Assembly (NCBI GenBank): GCA_965263305.1
Contig: OZ253666.1
Location: 3,472,001 to 3,536,000, forward strand
Length of the DNA stretch: 64,000 nt
Direction: 5' to 3'
Source of the DNA: MED-G105 sp965263305
Lineage (GTDB): Bacteria > Pseudomonadota > Alphaproteobacteria > Caulobacterales > Parvularculaceae
Shown: positions 36,192 to 45,652 of the stretch, one piece after another
Layout of the letters: the number at the start of each line of letters is the position of its first letter
Numbering within the stretch: the first letter of the stretch is position 1
Program-made: the position numbers and the translations under genes
Notes under the pieces: model-generated
The model's input: only the letters and a program-made list of their open reading frames with translations
What the model was told of the DNA's origin: nothing
Databases searched by the model: none

Positions 36192-36700
36192 AGCGCTGCG
36201 GGGGCGTTGGGCGCTTGTTGTACCACGGGAATAGACTCTAAAACCTGACGTGCATCATAGATATCGTCACTATCCGGCGCATCGCCTTTTCCGAGCAAGA
36301 TTTCTAACCGAGCGGTGTAAAAACGACGGGCCCCGATTGTGCCGAGGTCGCCGCCAACGCCGACATTAACCCCGCCTCGCCGGCCATAGGAGCCCGTTCC
36401 AAGACCTGCGCCGACGCCAACACCGCCTCTTTGTTGACCTTCTAAATCGCGACCGATGACCCGAAACCAATCATACCCGTTGTCTAGGGCTAACTCCGCG
36501 GCGCGCCGCAATGCGAAATCTTCGACGACCCCTGGCGGCGTCGCGCCATCGCCTGAAAATGCGACACGGAAACGGTCATCCTCCAACCGCGTCTGCGTGT
36601 ATCCATATCCCTTCGCGTCAGCGGGTCCATACTCAGTGCCGACAGCTGTAACACATGCCGTCAGCCCCAAAAGAAAACTCAGGAACAGGCTATATCGCAT
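36188..36700 (-). CDS. CC0125/CC1285-type lipoprotein
   Basis: 170 residues. Signal peptide with lipobox LTAC near residue 15, so lipid-anchored in the outer membrane or inner leaflet. The pattern YGPADAKGYGYTQTRLEDDRFRVAFSG with FALRRAAELALDNGYDWF matches a small alphaproteobacterial lipoprotein family first noted in Caulobacter; function unknown. A Gly-rich region (GGVGVGAGLGTGSYGRRGGVN) fills the middle. Followed by the overlapping cupin gene. Confidence 0.82.
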   Translation of the reverse strand: MRYSLFLSFLLGLTACVTAVGTEYGPADAKGYGYTQTRLEDDRFRVAFSGDGATPPGVVEDFALRRAAELALDNGYDWFRVIGRDLEGQQRGGVGVGAGLGTGSYGRRGGVNVGVGGDLGTIGARRFYTARLEILLGKGDAPDSDDIYDARQVLESIPVVQQAPNAPAAL

Positions 36701-36822
36701 TCGTCGCTCCTCCTATTGATCATCTCCACCCATCAAAAATCGTATCACCGACAAGAGCGGAAACAAAGCGCCCCGTGCGCAAGGATGATGACAGCGCCGC
36801 GCTGGCGCGGGATTGAAACTCC

Positions 36823-37134
36823 CTACCCGTCTGACGTCGCGGCTTCTTCTGGGGTCAGCGTTTTCATCGCCAAGGCGTGAACGGGCCCGGCCAATTCGTC
36901 TTTTAACGCTTTGTTCACCATCCTCTGGCGCGCCACACGGGAAGAGCCCTCAAAGTCGGCTGAAATAATCAGGATACGAAAATGCGACTCACCACCGTCG
37001 GGCGCACCGGCGTGGCCGGCATGGAGATGGGATTCATCTTTCACCTCCAAGAATGTTGGCGATAAAGCCGCCATTAATTTCTCTTCGATTACCTTTGCGA
37101 CAGGCCCGATTGTTGGCATTTTTTGTGTCGTCAT
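36823..37134 (-). CDS. bolA: BolA-family protein
   Basis: 103 residues. The family core reads VKDESHLHAGH and ESHFRILIISADFEG followed by SRVARQRMVNKAL. BolA proteins work with monothiol glutaredoxins in iron-sulfur trafficking and can act as regulators. It is divergent from the J-domain gene, the usual alphaproteobacterial arrangement next to cobS. Confidence 0.94.
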   Translation of the reverse strand: MTTQKMPTIGPVAKVIEEKLMAALSPTFLEVKDESHLHAGHAGAPDGGESHFRILIISADFEGSSRVARQRMVNKALKDELAGPVHALAMKTLTPEEAATSDG

Positions 37135-37327
37135 GTTGCTATCCGATGTTGCATTGGCTGAACGGGGGATAATGTTGTCGAGCGCCGGATTGTCGCCAAT
37201 AGGTGGGCCCCAAATTGGGTGGATTTTTTCATCCTGTCGTCATTTTAAAAGGCGATTGATCTTTAAGAAGCGCCCTGGGCGTAGTGTCAAGATTGTATCC
37301 TTCGCAAAGCAGCAGCATATTAGCGCC

Positions 37328-37957
37328 ATGGATGATCAGGAAGAATATAAACCTCGGCTCGGCTTCGACATTCGCGTGCGCACGTCAAAAAAGGCGGGCG
37401 GCAAGAAGAAAAGCTGGCAGAAAGTCGAAGAGACCATCTGCGAACATCCTGGATGCGACAAGCCCGCGACGGCGCAAGTCGCCAAGTCCCCTAGAGAGCC
37501 GAACGAAAAGATTTGGCTTTGCGCGGCTCATGCGGCGCAACACAATCGTAATTGGAATTACTTCGAAGGATTGAGCGCGAAGGAAGCAGAAAACGCGCGC
37601 GCTCAGTCCTATTATGGGGACAGGCCAACTTGGTCCCTCGGGAAGAATGATCGCGCCAGGGCGGCTGCGAAGGGCCGAAAACCATCCGATTTCGATGATG
37701 TCCATGGCCTGTTTGACGGCAAGGAGGGCCCGGCTGCGCCAGCGCCAGAGGCCCGTAAGCTCCCTCGCCTGCAGGCGAAAGCATTAGAGACCCTCGATCT
37801 GGAGCCCGGCGCAGACGCCACAAAAATCAGGCGGCGTTACGCTGATTTATTGCGACGCTATCACCCTGATTCGAATGGCGGCGATCGCAGCGCTGAAGCC
37901 CAACTCCAGGAAGTTGTAAAAGCTCATCAAATTCTCAAAAAAGCCGGACTTTGCTAG
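37328..37957 (+). CDS. J-domain co-chaperone (DnaJ-like)
   Basis: 209 residues from the ATG at 37328 (MDDQEEYKPRLGFDIRVR); the frame runs further upstream into bolA without similarity. The C-terminal 70 residues are a J domain with the HPD triad in RRYHPDSNGGDR, which stimulates Hsp70. The N-terminal part has conserved Cys residues (CEHPGCDKPATAQ, WLCAAHAAQHN), a possible metal site. This family is conserved upstream of cobS in alphaproteobacteria. Confidence 0.92.
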   Translation: MDDQEEYKPRLGFDIRVRTSKKAGGKKKSWQKVEETICEHPGCDKPATAQVAKSPREPNEKIWLCAAHAAQHNRNWNYFEGLSAKEAENARAQSYYGDRPTWSLGKNDRARAAAKGRKPSDFDDVHGLFDGKEGPAAPAPEARKLPRLQAKALETLDLEPGADATKIRRRYADLLRRYHPDSNGGDRSAEAQLQEVVKAHQILKKAGLC

Positions 37958-38147
37958 GGAATAATCGGTGTTTTTTCCTTGTTGGCGGTGAGCGCGCATC
38001 TGTCGCGCGAATCTCCGACTTTCCAGGCGCCCCTCGCCCTTGATCTCAAGGGGCTAATCAGGAATGTTCCCGGTTCATTTTTGACGCCCCTTCGCCCAGA
38101 AATCGTTGGCGAATGGTGGGGCGTTTCCGCTTTTTTCTGGAGTTTCC

Positions 38148-39161
38148 ATGACCGCGCCTTCTCAAAATCTTACGGATCAAAGCGTCGACGATAAGTTTCT
38201 GGCAAAGCCCGACAATATGGTCTCTGCGCGCGATGTGTTTGGCGTCGATTTTGATATGGATGTCCCAGCCTTCGCTGAGCCGAATGATTATGTCCCGGCG
38301 CGCGATGACAGCTACCGCTTCGACAGCCAGACGACCCGCGCAATCCTCGCCGGTTTTGCCCATAATCGCCGCGTGATGGTCCAGGGTTATCACGGCACGG
38401 GGAAATCGACCCATATCGAACAGGTCGCCGCGCGAATTAATTGGCCGTGTATTCGGGTGAACCTCGACAGCCATGTCAGCCGGATCGACTTGATTGGCAA
38501 AGACGCGATCGTGGTCGAAGACGGCCGACAGATTACATCGTTTAAAGAGGGCATATTGCCTTGGGCCTTTCAACGCCCGGTCGCCCTGGTGTTTGATGAG
38601 TACGACGCCGGCCGTCCCGATGTGATGTTCGTCATTCAACGGGTGTTGGAGGCCGAAGGCCGCCTCACATTGCTAGACCAAAACAAAGTACTGACGCCCC
38701 ATCCATTTTTCCGTCTTTTCGCCACAACCAACACCATTGGCCTAGGCGATACCACTGGGCTTTATCACGGTACGCAGCAAATCAACCAGGGCCAAATGGA
38801 CCGCTGGTCGATTGTCACGACCCTGAATTATTTACCCCATGATCAAGAAGCGGCGATCATTGTTGCGAAAAACCCGCTTTATGATTCGGCCGAAGGACGC
38901 AACGCCGTAGAGGCCATGGTCCGCGTGGCGGATATGACGCGGAACGCGTTTATCAACGGCGATATCTCTACCGTTATGAGCCCGCGCACGGTCATCACTT
39001 GGGCGCAAAACGCCGAAATCTTCCAAGATTTTGGCTACGCATTCCGGGTGACCTTCCTCAATAAATGCGACGAGTTGGAACGGCCGACGGTTGCGGAATT
39101 CTACCAACGCGCCTTCGGTGAAGACTTGCCAGAGGCGGCCTATCAGGTGGATGTCGCTTAA
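38148..39161 (+). CDS. cobS: Cobaltochelatase subunit CobS
   Basis: 337 residues from the ATG at 38148, with GGAG six bases upstream. AAA+ ATPase with Walker A GYHGTGKST near residue 85 and Walker B ALVFDEYDA near 150, plus PHPFFRLFATTNTIGLGDTTG. In aerobic cobalamin synthesis CobS, CobT and CobN insert cobalt into hydrogenobyrinate diamide. CobT is normally the next gene but here a nitronate monooxygenase follows instead. Confidence 0.95.
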   Translation: MTAPSQNLTDQSVDDKFLAKPDNMVSARDVFGVDFDMDVPAFAEPNDYVPARDDSYRFDSQTTRAILAGFAHNRRVMVQGYHGTGKSTHIEQVAARINWPCIRVNLDSHVSRIDLIGKDAIVVEDGRQITSFKEGILPWAFQRPVALVFDEYDAGRPDVMFVIQRVLEAEGRLTLLDQNKVLTPHPFFRLFATTNTIGLGDTTGLYHGTQQINQGQMDRWSIVTTLNYLPHDQEAAIIVAKNPLYDSAEGRNAVEAMVRVADMTRNAFINGDISTVMSPRTVITWAQNAEIFQDFGYAFRVTFLNKCDELERPTVAEFYQRAFGEDLPEAAYQVDVA

Positions 39162-39289
39162 GCGAAAGCCTCGTTTTCGGCAAAGCTGCATAAGTCCCTT
39201 GCACACCGCAAGGGCGGCGTTACCGTGTTTTGCAATTGCTAGAAAAATCGATGGCTGGCGTTGATCAGTCGTTAGAAAAGGACACCGCC

Positions 39290-40261
39290 ATGTCTGCGCC
39301 AAATTCAATCGCCCAGAACCTCAAAAGCCAATTGCGCATTCCGGTCATTGGCGCGCCGTTGTTTATTGTTTCAAATCCGAAACTGGTCATCGCGCAATGC
39401 ACCGCCGGTGTTGTCGGATCGTTCCCATCGCTGAACGCCCGGCCTGCGGAAAAGCTCGTTGAGTGGATCCGTGAAATCAAAGAGGGCATTGATCGTCATA
39501 ATCAGGCGAACCCCGATACCCCGGCAGCCCCATTTGCGGTCAACCAAATCGTACACCGATCAAATGATCGCCTGATGGCCGATATGGAAGTATGTGTGAA
39601 GGAAGAAGTACCGATCACGATCTGCTCCCTCGGCGCGCGCGAAGATATTTACGAAGCGGTTCACTCCTATGGCGGGATCGCCTTTCACGATGTCATCAAC
39701 AATACCTTCGCAAAAAAGGCGGTTCAAAAAGGCGCCGATGGCCTAATCCTTGTCGCCGCTGGCGCTGGCGGGCACGCTGGCGTTCTGTCGCCTTTTGCCT
39801 TGGTTCAGGAAGTGCGCGAATGGTTTGACGGCCCAATCGCCCTTTCCGGGTCGATTGCAACAGGCGACGCCGTTCTCGCTTCCGAAGCCATGGGGGCCGA
39901 TTTCGGCTATATAGGTTCTCCTTTCATTGCGACCGATGAAGCGAATGCGACCGATGGCTATAAAAACGCAATCGTAGACAACGGCGCCGATGATATTGTG
40001 TATACAAATCTTTTCACTGGTGTGCATGGAAATTACCTACGACCCTCCATTGTTGATGCCGGACTAGACCCCGACAATCTGCCCGTCAGCGATCCATCCC
40101 AAATGAATTTCGGCTCCGGCGGCAACACCGATGCAAAAGCATGGAAAGATATCTGGGGCTGCGGCCAGGGTATTGGCGCCATTACCTCCCGCGGAACCAC
40201 AGCGGCTTTTGTCGATAAAATGGCGGCTGAGTATCAGGCGGCCCGGGCGCGGATTGGGTGA
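39290..40261 (+). CDS. Nitronate monooxygenase
   Basis: 323 residues from the ATG at 39290, with AAGGA eight bases upstream. FMN-dependent 2-nitropropane-dioxygenase family: PVIGAPLFIVSNPKLVIAQC at the N-terminus, GLILVAAGAGGHAG near residue 155, and IALSGSIATGDAVLASEAMG. It oxidises nitronates, probably for detoxification. It takes the place where cobT would be expected. Confidence 0.9.
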   Translation: MSAPNSIAQNLKSQLRIPVIGAPLFIVSNPKLVIAQCTAGVVGSFPSLNARPAEKLVEWIREIKEGIDRHNQANPDTPAAPFAVNQIVHRSNDRLMADMEVCVKEEVPITICSLGAREDIYEAVHSYGGIAFHDVINNTFAKKAVQKGADGLILVAAGAGGHAGVLSPFALVQEVREWFDGPIALSGSIATGDAVLASEAMGADFGYIGSPFIATDEANATDGYKNAIVDNGADDIVYTNLFTGVHGNYLRPSIVDAGLDPDNLPVSDPSQMNFGSGGNTDAKAWKDIWGCGQGIGAITSRGTTAAFVDKMAAEYQAARARIG

Positions 40262-40343
40262 TCCTCGCTAAGCGCTGTTGCTGATGGAACTGCCCCTTCG
40301 AGGTGGTCCACCTTGCTCAGCGTGAGATGGAATCGAAAGATAT

Positions 40344-40376
40344 GATCAACGCCCCCTTCACTTACGGGCGTTGATC
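40344..40376. promoter_or_regulatory. 11-bp perfect inverted repeat between nitronate monooxygenase and pyk
   Basis: GATCAACGCCC (40344-40354) pairs fully with GGGCGTTGATC (40366-40376) around an 11-base loop. There is no T-run after it. It may end the upstream transcript or serve as an operator for pyk. A smaller palindrome AGGTGG-T-CCACCT lies at 40301-40313. Confidence 0.45.
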
Positions 40377-40381
40377 GTAAC

Positions 40382-40401
40382 AATGACAGCAAAATGACAG
40401 C
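40382..40401. repeat. Tandem AATGACAGC direct repeat upstream of pyk
   Basis: AATGACAGC occurs at 40382-40390 and 40393-40401, an 11-base period of about one helical turn, about 95 bases before the pyk start. Such in-phase repeats suit a regulator binding site, but no regulator can be named. Confidence 0.4.
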
Positions 40402-40495
40402 GTCTTAATTAAACGCTCGATTCGACCCGAGCACTTTTCCGCAGCGCGCAACCACTGTACGGTCCGGCCGACATTTACCGGAGACCATCAGAACC

Positions 40496-41926
40496 ATGCG
40501 CAAGCGTCATTGCAAAATTGTTGCGACCTTAGGCCCGGCGAGTTTTTCGCCGTCCATGCTCCGCCTATTATTGGACTCTGGGGTGGATATTTTTCGCCTC
40601 AACTTTAGCCATGGCGAACACTCGAAAATGGCCTCCGTCATGGACGCGATTCGCGCCGCAGAAGCGGAGCGCGGCAGCCCTATCGCCGTTTTTGCGGACC
40701 TTCAGGGACCAAAAATCCGCACTGGGGTCTTGAAAGATGACGGCATAGAATTGCGGTATGGCGAGACCTATCGGCTTATCCTCGCCAAAGAAAGCGATGA
40801 GCCGGATGTCATTCCCATCCCCCATCCCGAGGTCATGGATGTCATTCAGGAAGGCGACATCCTGAAATTAGACGACGGTAAACTACAAATCACCGTCACG
40901 GCGCGCCATGAAACCCATGTTGAAGTGCGCGCTGACGCCTTTGGCCCCCTCACGAATCGTAAAGGCATCAACTTACCGGGCCGGCAATTACCCATCTCCG
41001 CGTTGACGGAAAAGGATCGTAAAGACCTGGATCATGCTCTGAACATCGGGGTCGACTATGTGGCGTTATCATTTGTTCAGCGACCGGAGGATGTTATCGA
41101 GGCGAAAGCCCTCATCAATGGGCGCGCTAAGGTGATTTCGAAAATTGAAAAACCCTCCGCCGTCGATCATCTCGATGCGATTTTAGAAGAATCTGATGCG
41201 TTGATGGTGGCGCGCGGCGATCTTGGCGTGGAGCTGCCCCCAGAAGATGTGCCGAATATCCAGCGACGGCTCGTGCGCGCCTGCCGCTCGGTAGGGAAGC
41301 CCGTCATTGTCGCAACCCACATGTTGGAATCCATGGTGGACGCGATTGCGCCAACCCGCGCCGAGGCCTCTGATGTATCAACCGCAGTCTTCCAAGGGGC
41401 GGACGCCGTCATGCTCTCTGCTGAGACCGCCGTTGGGCGTCATCCACCGACAGCTGTAGCGATTATGGATCGCATCATCGCGGCCACCGAGAAAGACCCC
41501 GATTGCGGCGCCTTTTTTACTGATATTGATGATCTGCCTGACCCAACCACGGCGGACGCCATTACCCTTTCCGCTCAGCGCATTGCCGACGTTCTCGATT
41601 GTGCGTTGACGATCGCCTACACAAAGACGGGCTCAACGGCGCGCCGGTTATCGCGAGATCGTCCTCATTGCGGTATCCTCGCAGCAACCCCCAGCATCGA
41701 AGTAGCGCGCCAGTTAGCGTTTCACTGGGGCATCGCCCCCGTCGTCACCGATGACATTTCTGAGTATCACGAGATGGTGCAAAAAGCCGATCGATTAGCG
41801 CTGGACTACGGCGCGCAAAAAGGCGATCGCATTATCATCTTGGCCGGCTACCCATTCGGGCGGCCCGGCAAAACCAATACCATCAAGATCAGCCGCATCG
41901 GCGCCGACGACAATACCCTTAGCTAG
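40496..41926 (+). CDS. pyk: Pyruvate kinase
   Basis: 476 residues. Motifs KIVATLGPASFSPSML, RLNFSHGEHSKM, KVISKIEKPSAV with the catalytic Lys, VARGDLGVELPPEDVP and HMLESMVDAIAPTRAEASDV. It makes pyruvate and ATP from phosphoenolpyruvate, the last step of glycolysis. Followed by the dienelactone hydrolase gene after about 45 bases. Confidence 0.97.
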   Translation: MRKRHCKIVATLGPASFSPSMLRLLLDSGVDIFRLNFSHGEHSKMASVMDAIRAAEAERGSPIAVFADLQGPKIRTGVLKDDGIELRYGETYRLILAKESDEPDVIPIPHPEVMDVIQEGDILKLDDGKLQITVTARHETHVEVRADAFGPLTNRKGINLPGRQLPISALTEKDRKDLDHALNIGVDYVALSFVQRPEDVIEAKALINGRAKVISKIEKPSAVDHLDAILEESDALMVARGDLGVELPPEDVPNIQRRLVRACRSVGKPVIVATHMLESMVDAIAPTRAEASDVSTAVFQGADAVMLSAETAVGRHPPTAVAIMDRIIAATEKDPDCGAFFTDIDDLPDPTTADAITLSAQRIADVLDCALTIAYTKTGSTARRLSRDRPHCGILAATPSIEVARQLAFHWGIAPVVTDDISEYHEMVQKADRLALDYGAQKGDRIIILAGYPFGRPGKTNTIKISRIGADDNTLS

Positions 41927-41970
41927 ACCGGTTCGGCCCGAAGACTAAACAGAGCTAAACGGAGACACCC

Positions 41971-42690
41971 ATGTCGATTACGACACGCCCGATCGAATAC
42001 GACCATGAAGGCGCTTCCCTAGAAGGCGTTCTGGCGGTTGATGGTGCAAACGCCGGTCCTCGCCCTGCCGTCATAATCAGCCATGCCTGGGCGGGTCGCA
42101 GTTCATTTGAGGTTGGCGCGGCGGAAAAAATCGCCGGGCTCGGTTACGCTGGTTTCGCCCTTGACCTTTATGGAAAGGGTGTCCTCGGACAAAGTGTTGA
42201 GGAAAACCAAGCGCTGATGACGCCATTTGTCGAAAACCGCGCGCTCCTCCAAGCACGTCTTTTGCATATCATCGACGTGGTCAAAGCACTGCCAGAAGTG
42301 GACGCGACAAAGATCGCGTGCATGGGATATTGCTTCGGTGGTCTCTGCGTTCTTGATATTGCGCGCACCGGAGCAGATGTGGCCGGCGTTGCGTCATTCC
42401 ACGGGCTTCTTGGTGCGCCGGGCAATCAAGACGGCACAAAGATCAAAGCGAAGGTCGCCGCGTTTCATGGGTGGGATGACCCGATGGCGACGCCCGACGA
42501 CGTCCTGGCGTTCACCAAGGAAATGGCGAGCGCCGGCGCCGACTGGCAACTCCACGCCTATGGCGGCACGATGCACGCGTTTACAAACCCCGCCGCCGAC
42601 GACCCGGATTTCGGCACCGTCTACAACAAAAATGCCGATGAGCAGTCCTGGGCGTCGCTTAAGCATTTCCTGAAAACCTGTTTTCAATAG
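41971..42690 (+). CDS. Dienelactone hydrolase-family protein
   Basis: 239 residues. Alpha/beta hydrolase with the nucleophile Cys in MGYCFGGLCVLD near residue 115, an Asp in FHGWDDPMATP and His in GGTMHAFTNP: the Cys-Asp-His triad of dienelactone hydrolases. Substrate unknown; there is no aromatic ring-cleavage cluster nearby, so a general carboxylester role is likely. Confidence 0.9.
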   Translation: MSITTRPIEYDHEGASLEGVLAVDGANAGPRPAVIISHAWAGRSSFEVGAAEKIAGLGYAGFALDLYGKGVLGQSVEENQALMTPFVENRALLQARLLHIIDVVKALPEVDATKIACMGYCFGGLCVLDIARTGADVAGVASFHGLLGAPGNQDGTKIKAKVAAFHGWDDPMATPDDVLAFTKEMASAGADWQLHAYGGTMHAFTNPAADDPDFGTVYNKNADEQSWASLKHFLKTCFQ

Positions 42691-42753
42691 CGCGCGACTG
42701 AAAACCGATTTCTAACCGCAGCAATCCTATCAATCAGTTTAAAGAGAAATACC

Positions 42754-43539
42754 ATGAGCACTCCCCTAAACGCTGTCATCACCGGTTCAACAAGCGGTAT
42801 CGGCCTTGGCATCGCCGAGGCGTTTGCCGGCGCCGGCATGAATGTGATGATGAACGGCTTTGGTGATGCCGATGTCATTGAAGAAACCCGCGCTGATCTG
42901 GAGAAGCGCCATGCTGGCGTTCAGGTCCGTTACAACGGTGCGGATATGACGAAACCAGATCAAATCCGTGATCTGATCAAAGAAACCGAAGAAGCGTTCG
43001 GTCAAGTCGATGTCCTTGTAAACAATGCCGGCATCCAATTTGTCTCGCCGGTGGAGGATTTTCCCGATGCTAAATGGGACGCCATCATCGCCATTAACAT
43101 GAGCTCTGCTTTCCACACCGTTAAAGCGGCGTTCCCCGGCATGAAAGCCCGTGGGTTTGGCCGGATAATCAATGTCGCTTCCGCCCATGGGCTTGTCGCC
43201 TCCCCGTTTAAATCGGCCTATGTAACGGCAAAACATGGGGTGATCGGATTGACGAAAACCATCGCCCTGGAAGGCGCTGAATTTGGCGTGACATCAAATG
43301 CGATCTGTCCGGGATATGTGAAGACGCCCCTGGTTGAAAAACAAATCCCCGACACAGCGAAGGCCCGCGGCATGACCGAGGAAGAGGTCGTCAAAAAAGT
43401 TTTGCTGGAGGCGCAACCAACAAAGGAATTCGTTACGGTGGAACAGGTCGGCGCCCTCGCCGTCTTTCTGTGCTCAGAAAACGCCGCCCAAATCACCGGC
43501 GCCGCCCATCAAATCGACGGCGGCTGGGTCGCTCATTAA
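42754..43539 (+). CDS. bdhA: 3-hydroxybutyrate dehydrogenase (SDR family)
   Basis: 261 residues. NAD-binding TGSTSGIGLGIAEAFAGAG, NNAGIQFVSPVEDFP, and the catalytic Tyr/Lys in YVTAKHGVIGLTKT; the C-terminal AICPGYVKTPLVEKQIPD is typical of BdhA. It interconverts 3-hydroxybutyrate and acetoacetate, linking polyhydroxybutyrate or ketone use to acetyl-CoA. Confidence 0.93.
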   Translation: MSTPLNAVITGSTSGIGLGIAEAFAGAGMNVMMNGFGDADVIEETRADLEKRHAGVQVRYNGADMTKPDQIRDLIKETEEAFGQVDVLVNNAGIQFVSPVEDFPDAKWDAIIAINMSSAFHTVKAAFPGMKARGFGRIINVASAHGLVASPFKSAYVTAKHGVIGLTKTIALEGAEFGVTSNAICPGYVKTPLVEKQIPDTAKARGMTEEEVVKKVLLEAQPTKEFVTVEQVGALAVFLCSENAAQITGAAHQIDGGWVAH

Positions 43540-43553
43540 CGACCATTTTAGGG

Positions 43554-43727
43554 TCACGGATCATTCGCCGGCGCTTCACCCGCATCGCTATCCGTCTCCG
43601 CCGCCGGCACGGCGTAGGATTCAGAAAACCACCGATGTAAATCCACATCAGCGCATTTCTTAGAACAAAATGGCCGGTAAGCAGGGCTCACGGGCGCTGC
43701 GCAGATGGGACAGACCGGATCAGGCAT
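43554..43727 (-). CDS. yacG: DNA gyrase inhibitor YacG
   Basis: 57 residues, too short for most gene finders. The translation MPDPVCPICAAPVSPAYRPF then CSKKCADVDLHRWFSESYAVP has the C-X2-C and C-X3-C zinc motif and the W-x(5)-Y tail of YacG. Related proteins bind DNA gyrase and block its DNA binding. It ends the conserved UPF0262-infA-maf-RNase-yacG block, 80 bases after the ribonuclease stop. Confidence 0.9.
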   Translation of the reverse strand: MPDPVCPICAAPVSPAYRPFCSKKCADVDLHRWFSESYAVPAAETDSDAGEAPANDP

Positions 43728-43807
43728 AACAACTTTCTTTCTCTCGGCGCGATGGCATCGGCGAATAGAATTTAGCCCTAGACGATAGAGGCAATCAACG
43801 CTTTGCC

Positions 43808-45052
43808 CTAAGGCTGCTCGACAACCGAAAAATCAGCCGTCCCAAGGCTTTCATCCAGGATAACCTCAAAACGCGCGCCATAACGGGTGCGCAGACGATC
43901 GAGCCACTTAGGGATCTCCACCAACTCATCGTTGACCGCGCCCCCGACAATCAATGTGAGGCGTACACGGTCAGATTGGCGCAAGCGCCGTTCCAGCTGG
44001 GTCACGGCCTCTGCGGCGCGCCAAGCACTCCTCAAGCGTCGGCCGGGACGCAATAAGCTTGTATCGTCCCATTCGCTTGCCATCTCCAAAAGGCTGGGTC
44101 CCAAACGCGGCGCTGTAAAATCAAAGAGCCCATCGGGCGCCAATCTTCCGACCCGTACCCCCGCGATCATCGCCAGGCCTTTCTTCAGTTGGGTCATTAG
44201 CGCGCTACGCGCCTCAGCATTTGTTGGCGGCGGAAAATCAACAACAACCCGCCCGCCGAGGCGGCGGCGCAGGATCTCTAACGGTAGGCGTTGCGCCACG
44301 CGCTGATTGACCACATCATTCGCTTGTTTCGATGCGACGCCCATACTGCCTGTATCAATATCGACTGCGGTTACGGCCGGTGTTTCGGCAAAAATAATCC
44401 GTTCCCCATCCTTTAAGGTGAGGGTTTCTTCGATCGACTGCGCCAATACATCGTCGACCTGCGTTTCCTCAAAGGGGTTTCGCGCGACGGTCAGTGGCCC
44501 GTCATGGACATTCGTCAACACCCGCTTGCTCTCGATATCGCTCACCGTCACCGTGGTGGGCCCAAAGGGGGCGGCTTGTCTCAAGATTTCGATGGCGGGA
44601 TCAAATCGCCGGGATAATCGGCCTGGCGGCGCCTTTTGGCTCAGCGCTTTCTCGACCCTCTCCTCTAATTGCTGTTGATCACCCCCACCAGCGTTCGCCG
44701 TTCGCGCCCGCCAGTCGGGGGTCAGTACCGGCTCTTTGCCGTCTATGGCTTCGCGTTTCACCGCGGCGATCACCCGCGCGCCTTCCACGAGCTTCTTTTT
44801 CCTATCGACCAAAAGTCCAGAGCCACCCTCGCCCAGATCAACAAAAGCGCCTTTTAGCGCTGGGGCTGCGCGGCGAACAATGCCGAGATAGACATCGTCC
44901 AAGAAGGGACGCGCCGAGACTTCTTCGTCGCCCCGCGCGGGCGCAAAGAAAAATCCGTAAACGATGTTCCCTTTCATCAAAACGCCGCGGGTCACGGCGC
45001 ATCCAACGTCAATCAGGAGGGAGAAATTCTGCTTTTTAACGCCGTCGGTCAT
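43808..45052 (-). CDS. Ribonuclease E/G-family protein (short form)
   Basis: 414 residues from the ATG at 45052, which overlaps the maf stop in an ATGA. Family core: the S1-like first part (GAFVDLGEGGSGLLVDRKKK), then VTAVDIDTGSMGVASKQAN and GGRVVVDFPPPTNAEARSAL, carrying the two metal-binding Asp residues. No C-terminal Cys-x-x-Cys zinc link or degradosome scaffold was seen, so this is the compact RNase G-like form beside infA, distinct from a full RNase E. Confidence 0.9.
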   Translation of the reverse strand: MTDGVKKQNFSLLIDVGCAVTRGVLMKGNIVYGFFFAPARGDEEVSARPFLDDVYLGIVRRAAPALKGAFVDLGEGGSGLLVDRKKKLVEGARVIAAVKREAIDGKEPVLTPDWRARTANAGGGDQQQLEERVEKALSQKAPPGRLSRRFDPAIEILRQAAPFGPTTVTVSDIESKRVLTNVHDGPLTVARNPFEETQVDDVLAQSIEETLTLKDGERIIFAETPAVTAVDIDTGSMGVASKQANDVVNQRVAQRLPLEILRRRLGGRVVVDFPPPTNAEARSALMTQLKKGLAMIAGVRVGRLAPDGLFDFTAPRLGPSLLEMASEWDDTSLLRPGRRLRSAWRAAEAVTQLERRLRQSDRVRLTLIVGGAVNDELVEIPKWLDRLRTRYGARFEVILDESLGTADFSVVEQP

Positions 45053-45636
45053 GCGCCTTTTGGCGTCCACCCCGCGCCGAACAGGAGGTTTGCAGTCTCA
45101 TATACTGGCAACCCAACAACATTGGGATGAGAGCCGATAATGCTCACAATATGCTTTGCGAAAAGTCCTTGGATCGCATAGCCACCCGCCTTACCGCGCC
45201 ACTCATCGGAAGCGATGTACTCATCAATATCGGCTTGAGAAAGGCGACGCACTTTAACCCGCGTCTCCACAAGGCGGCTTCGTTGTTCATCCTGGGGGCC
45301 GGCCAGAACAACACCAGTATAGACCCTGTGGGAGCGCCCGGAGATCAATGCAAGGCATTGGGCCCCCTCTTGCGGCGTTTCGGTCTTCGGTAAGATGCGC
45401 CGACCACAGGCAACGACGGTGTCAGCGCATAACACAAGAGCGCCCGGATGGCGGGGCGCAGCGGCTTGTGCTTTTTCCGTGGCGATGCGCATGGCATACG
45501 CCCGGGGTAATTCTCCAGGGTTCGGTGTCTCGTCAATATCGGCAGGATCGATTGAATCGGGTTCGACACCGATCTGGGACAACAGCATCCGGCGTCTTGG
45601 GCTGGCGCTGGCGAGGATCAGCGGAACACGCGCCAT
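45049..45636 (-). CDS. maf: Maf-family nucleotide pyrophosphatase
   Basis: 195 residues from the ATG at 45636 (MARVPLILASASPRRRMLL), with GGAGAGG upstream; a longer frame to 45693 overlaps infA and is less likely. Motifs ASASPRR at the N-terminus, LVLCADTVVACG and AGGYAIQG. Maf enzymes hydrolyse modified or standard nucleoside triphosphates. Between infA and the ribonuclease, with overlaps on both sides. Confidence 0.94.
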   Translation of the reverse strand: MARVPLILASASPRRRMLLSQIGVEPDSIDPADIDETPNPGELPRAYAMRIATEKAQAAAPRHPGALVLCADTVVACGRRILPKTETPQEGAQCLALISGRSHRVYTGVVLAGPQDEQRSRLVETRVKVRRLSQADIDEYIASDEWRGKAGGYAIQGLFAKHIVSIIGSHPNVVGLPVYETANLLFGAGWTPKGA

Positions 45637-45652
45637 ACCCTCTCCCGGCTTC

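Noticed and set aside
44494..45039. 181-residue Arg-rich plus-strand frame
   Set aside because: Antisense to the ribonuclease E/G gene; composition is typical of a shadow frame.
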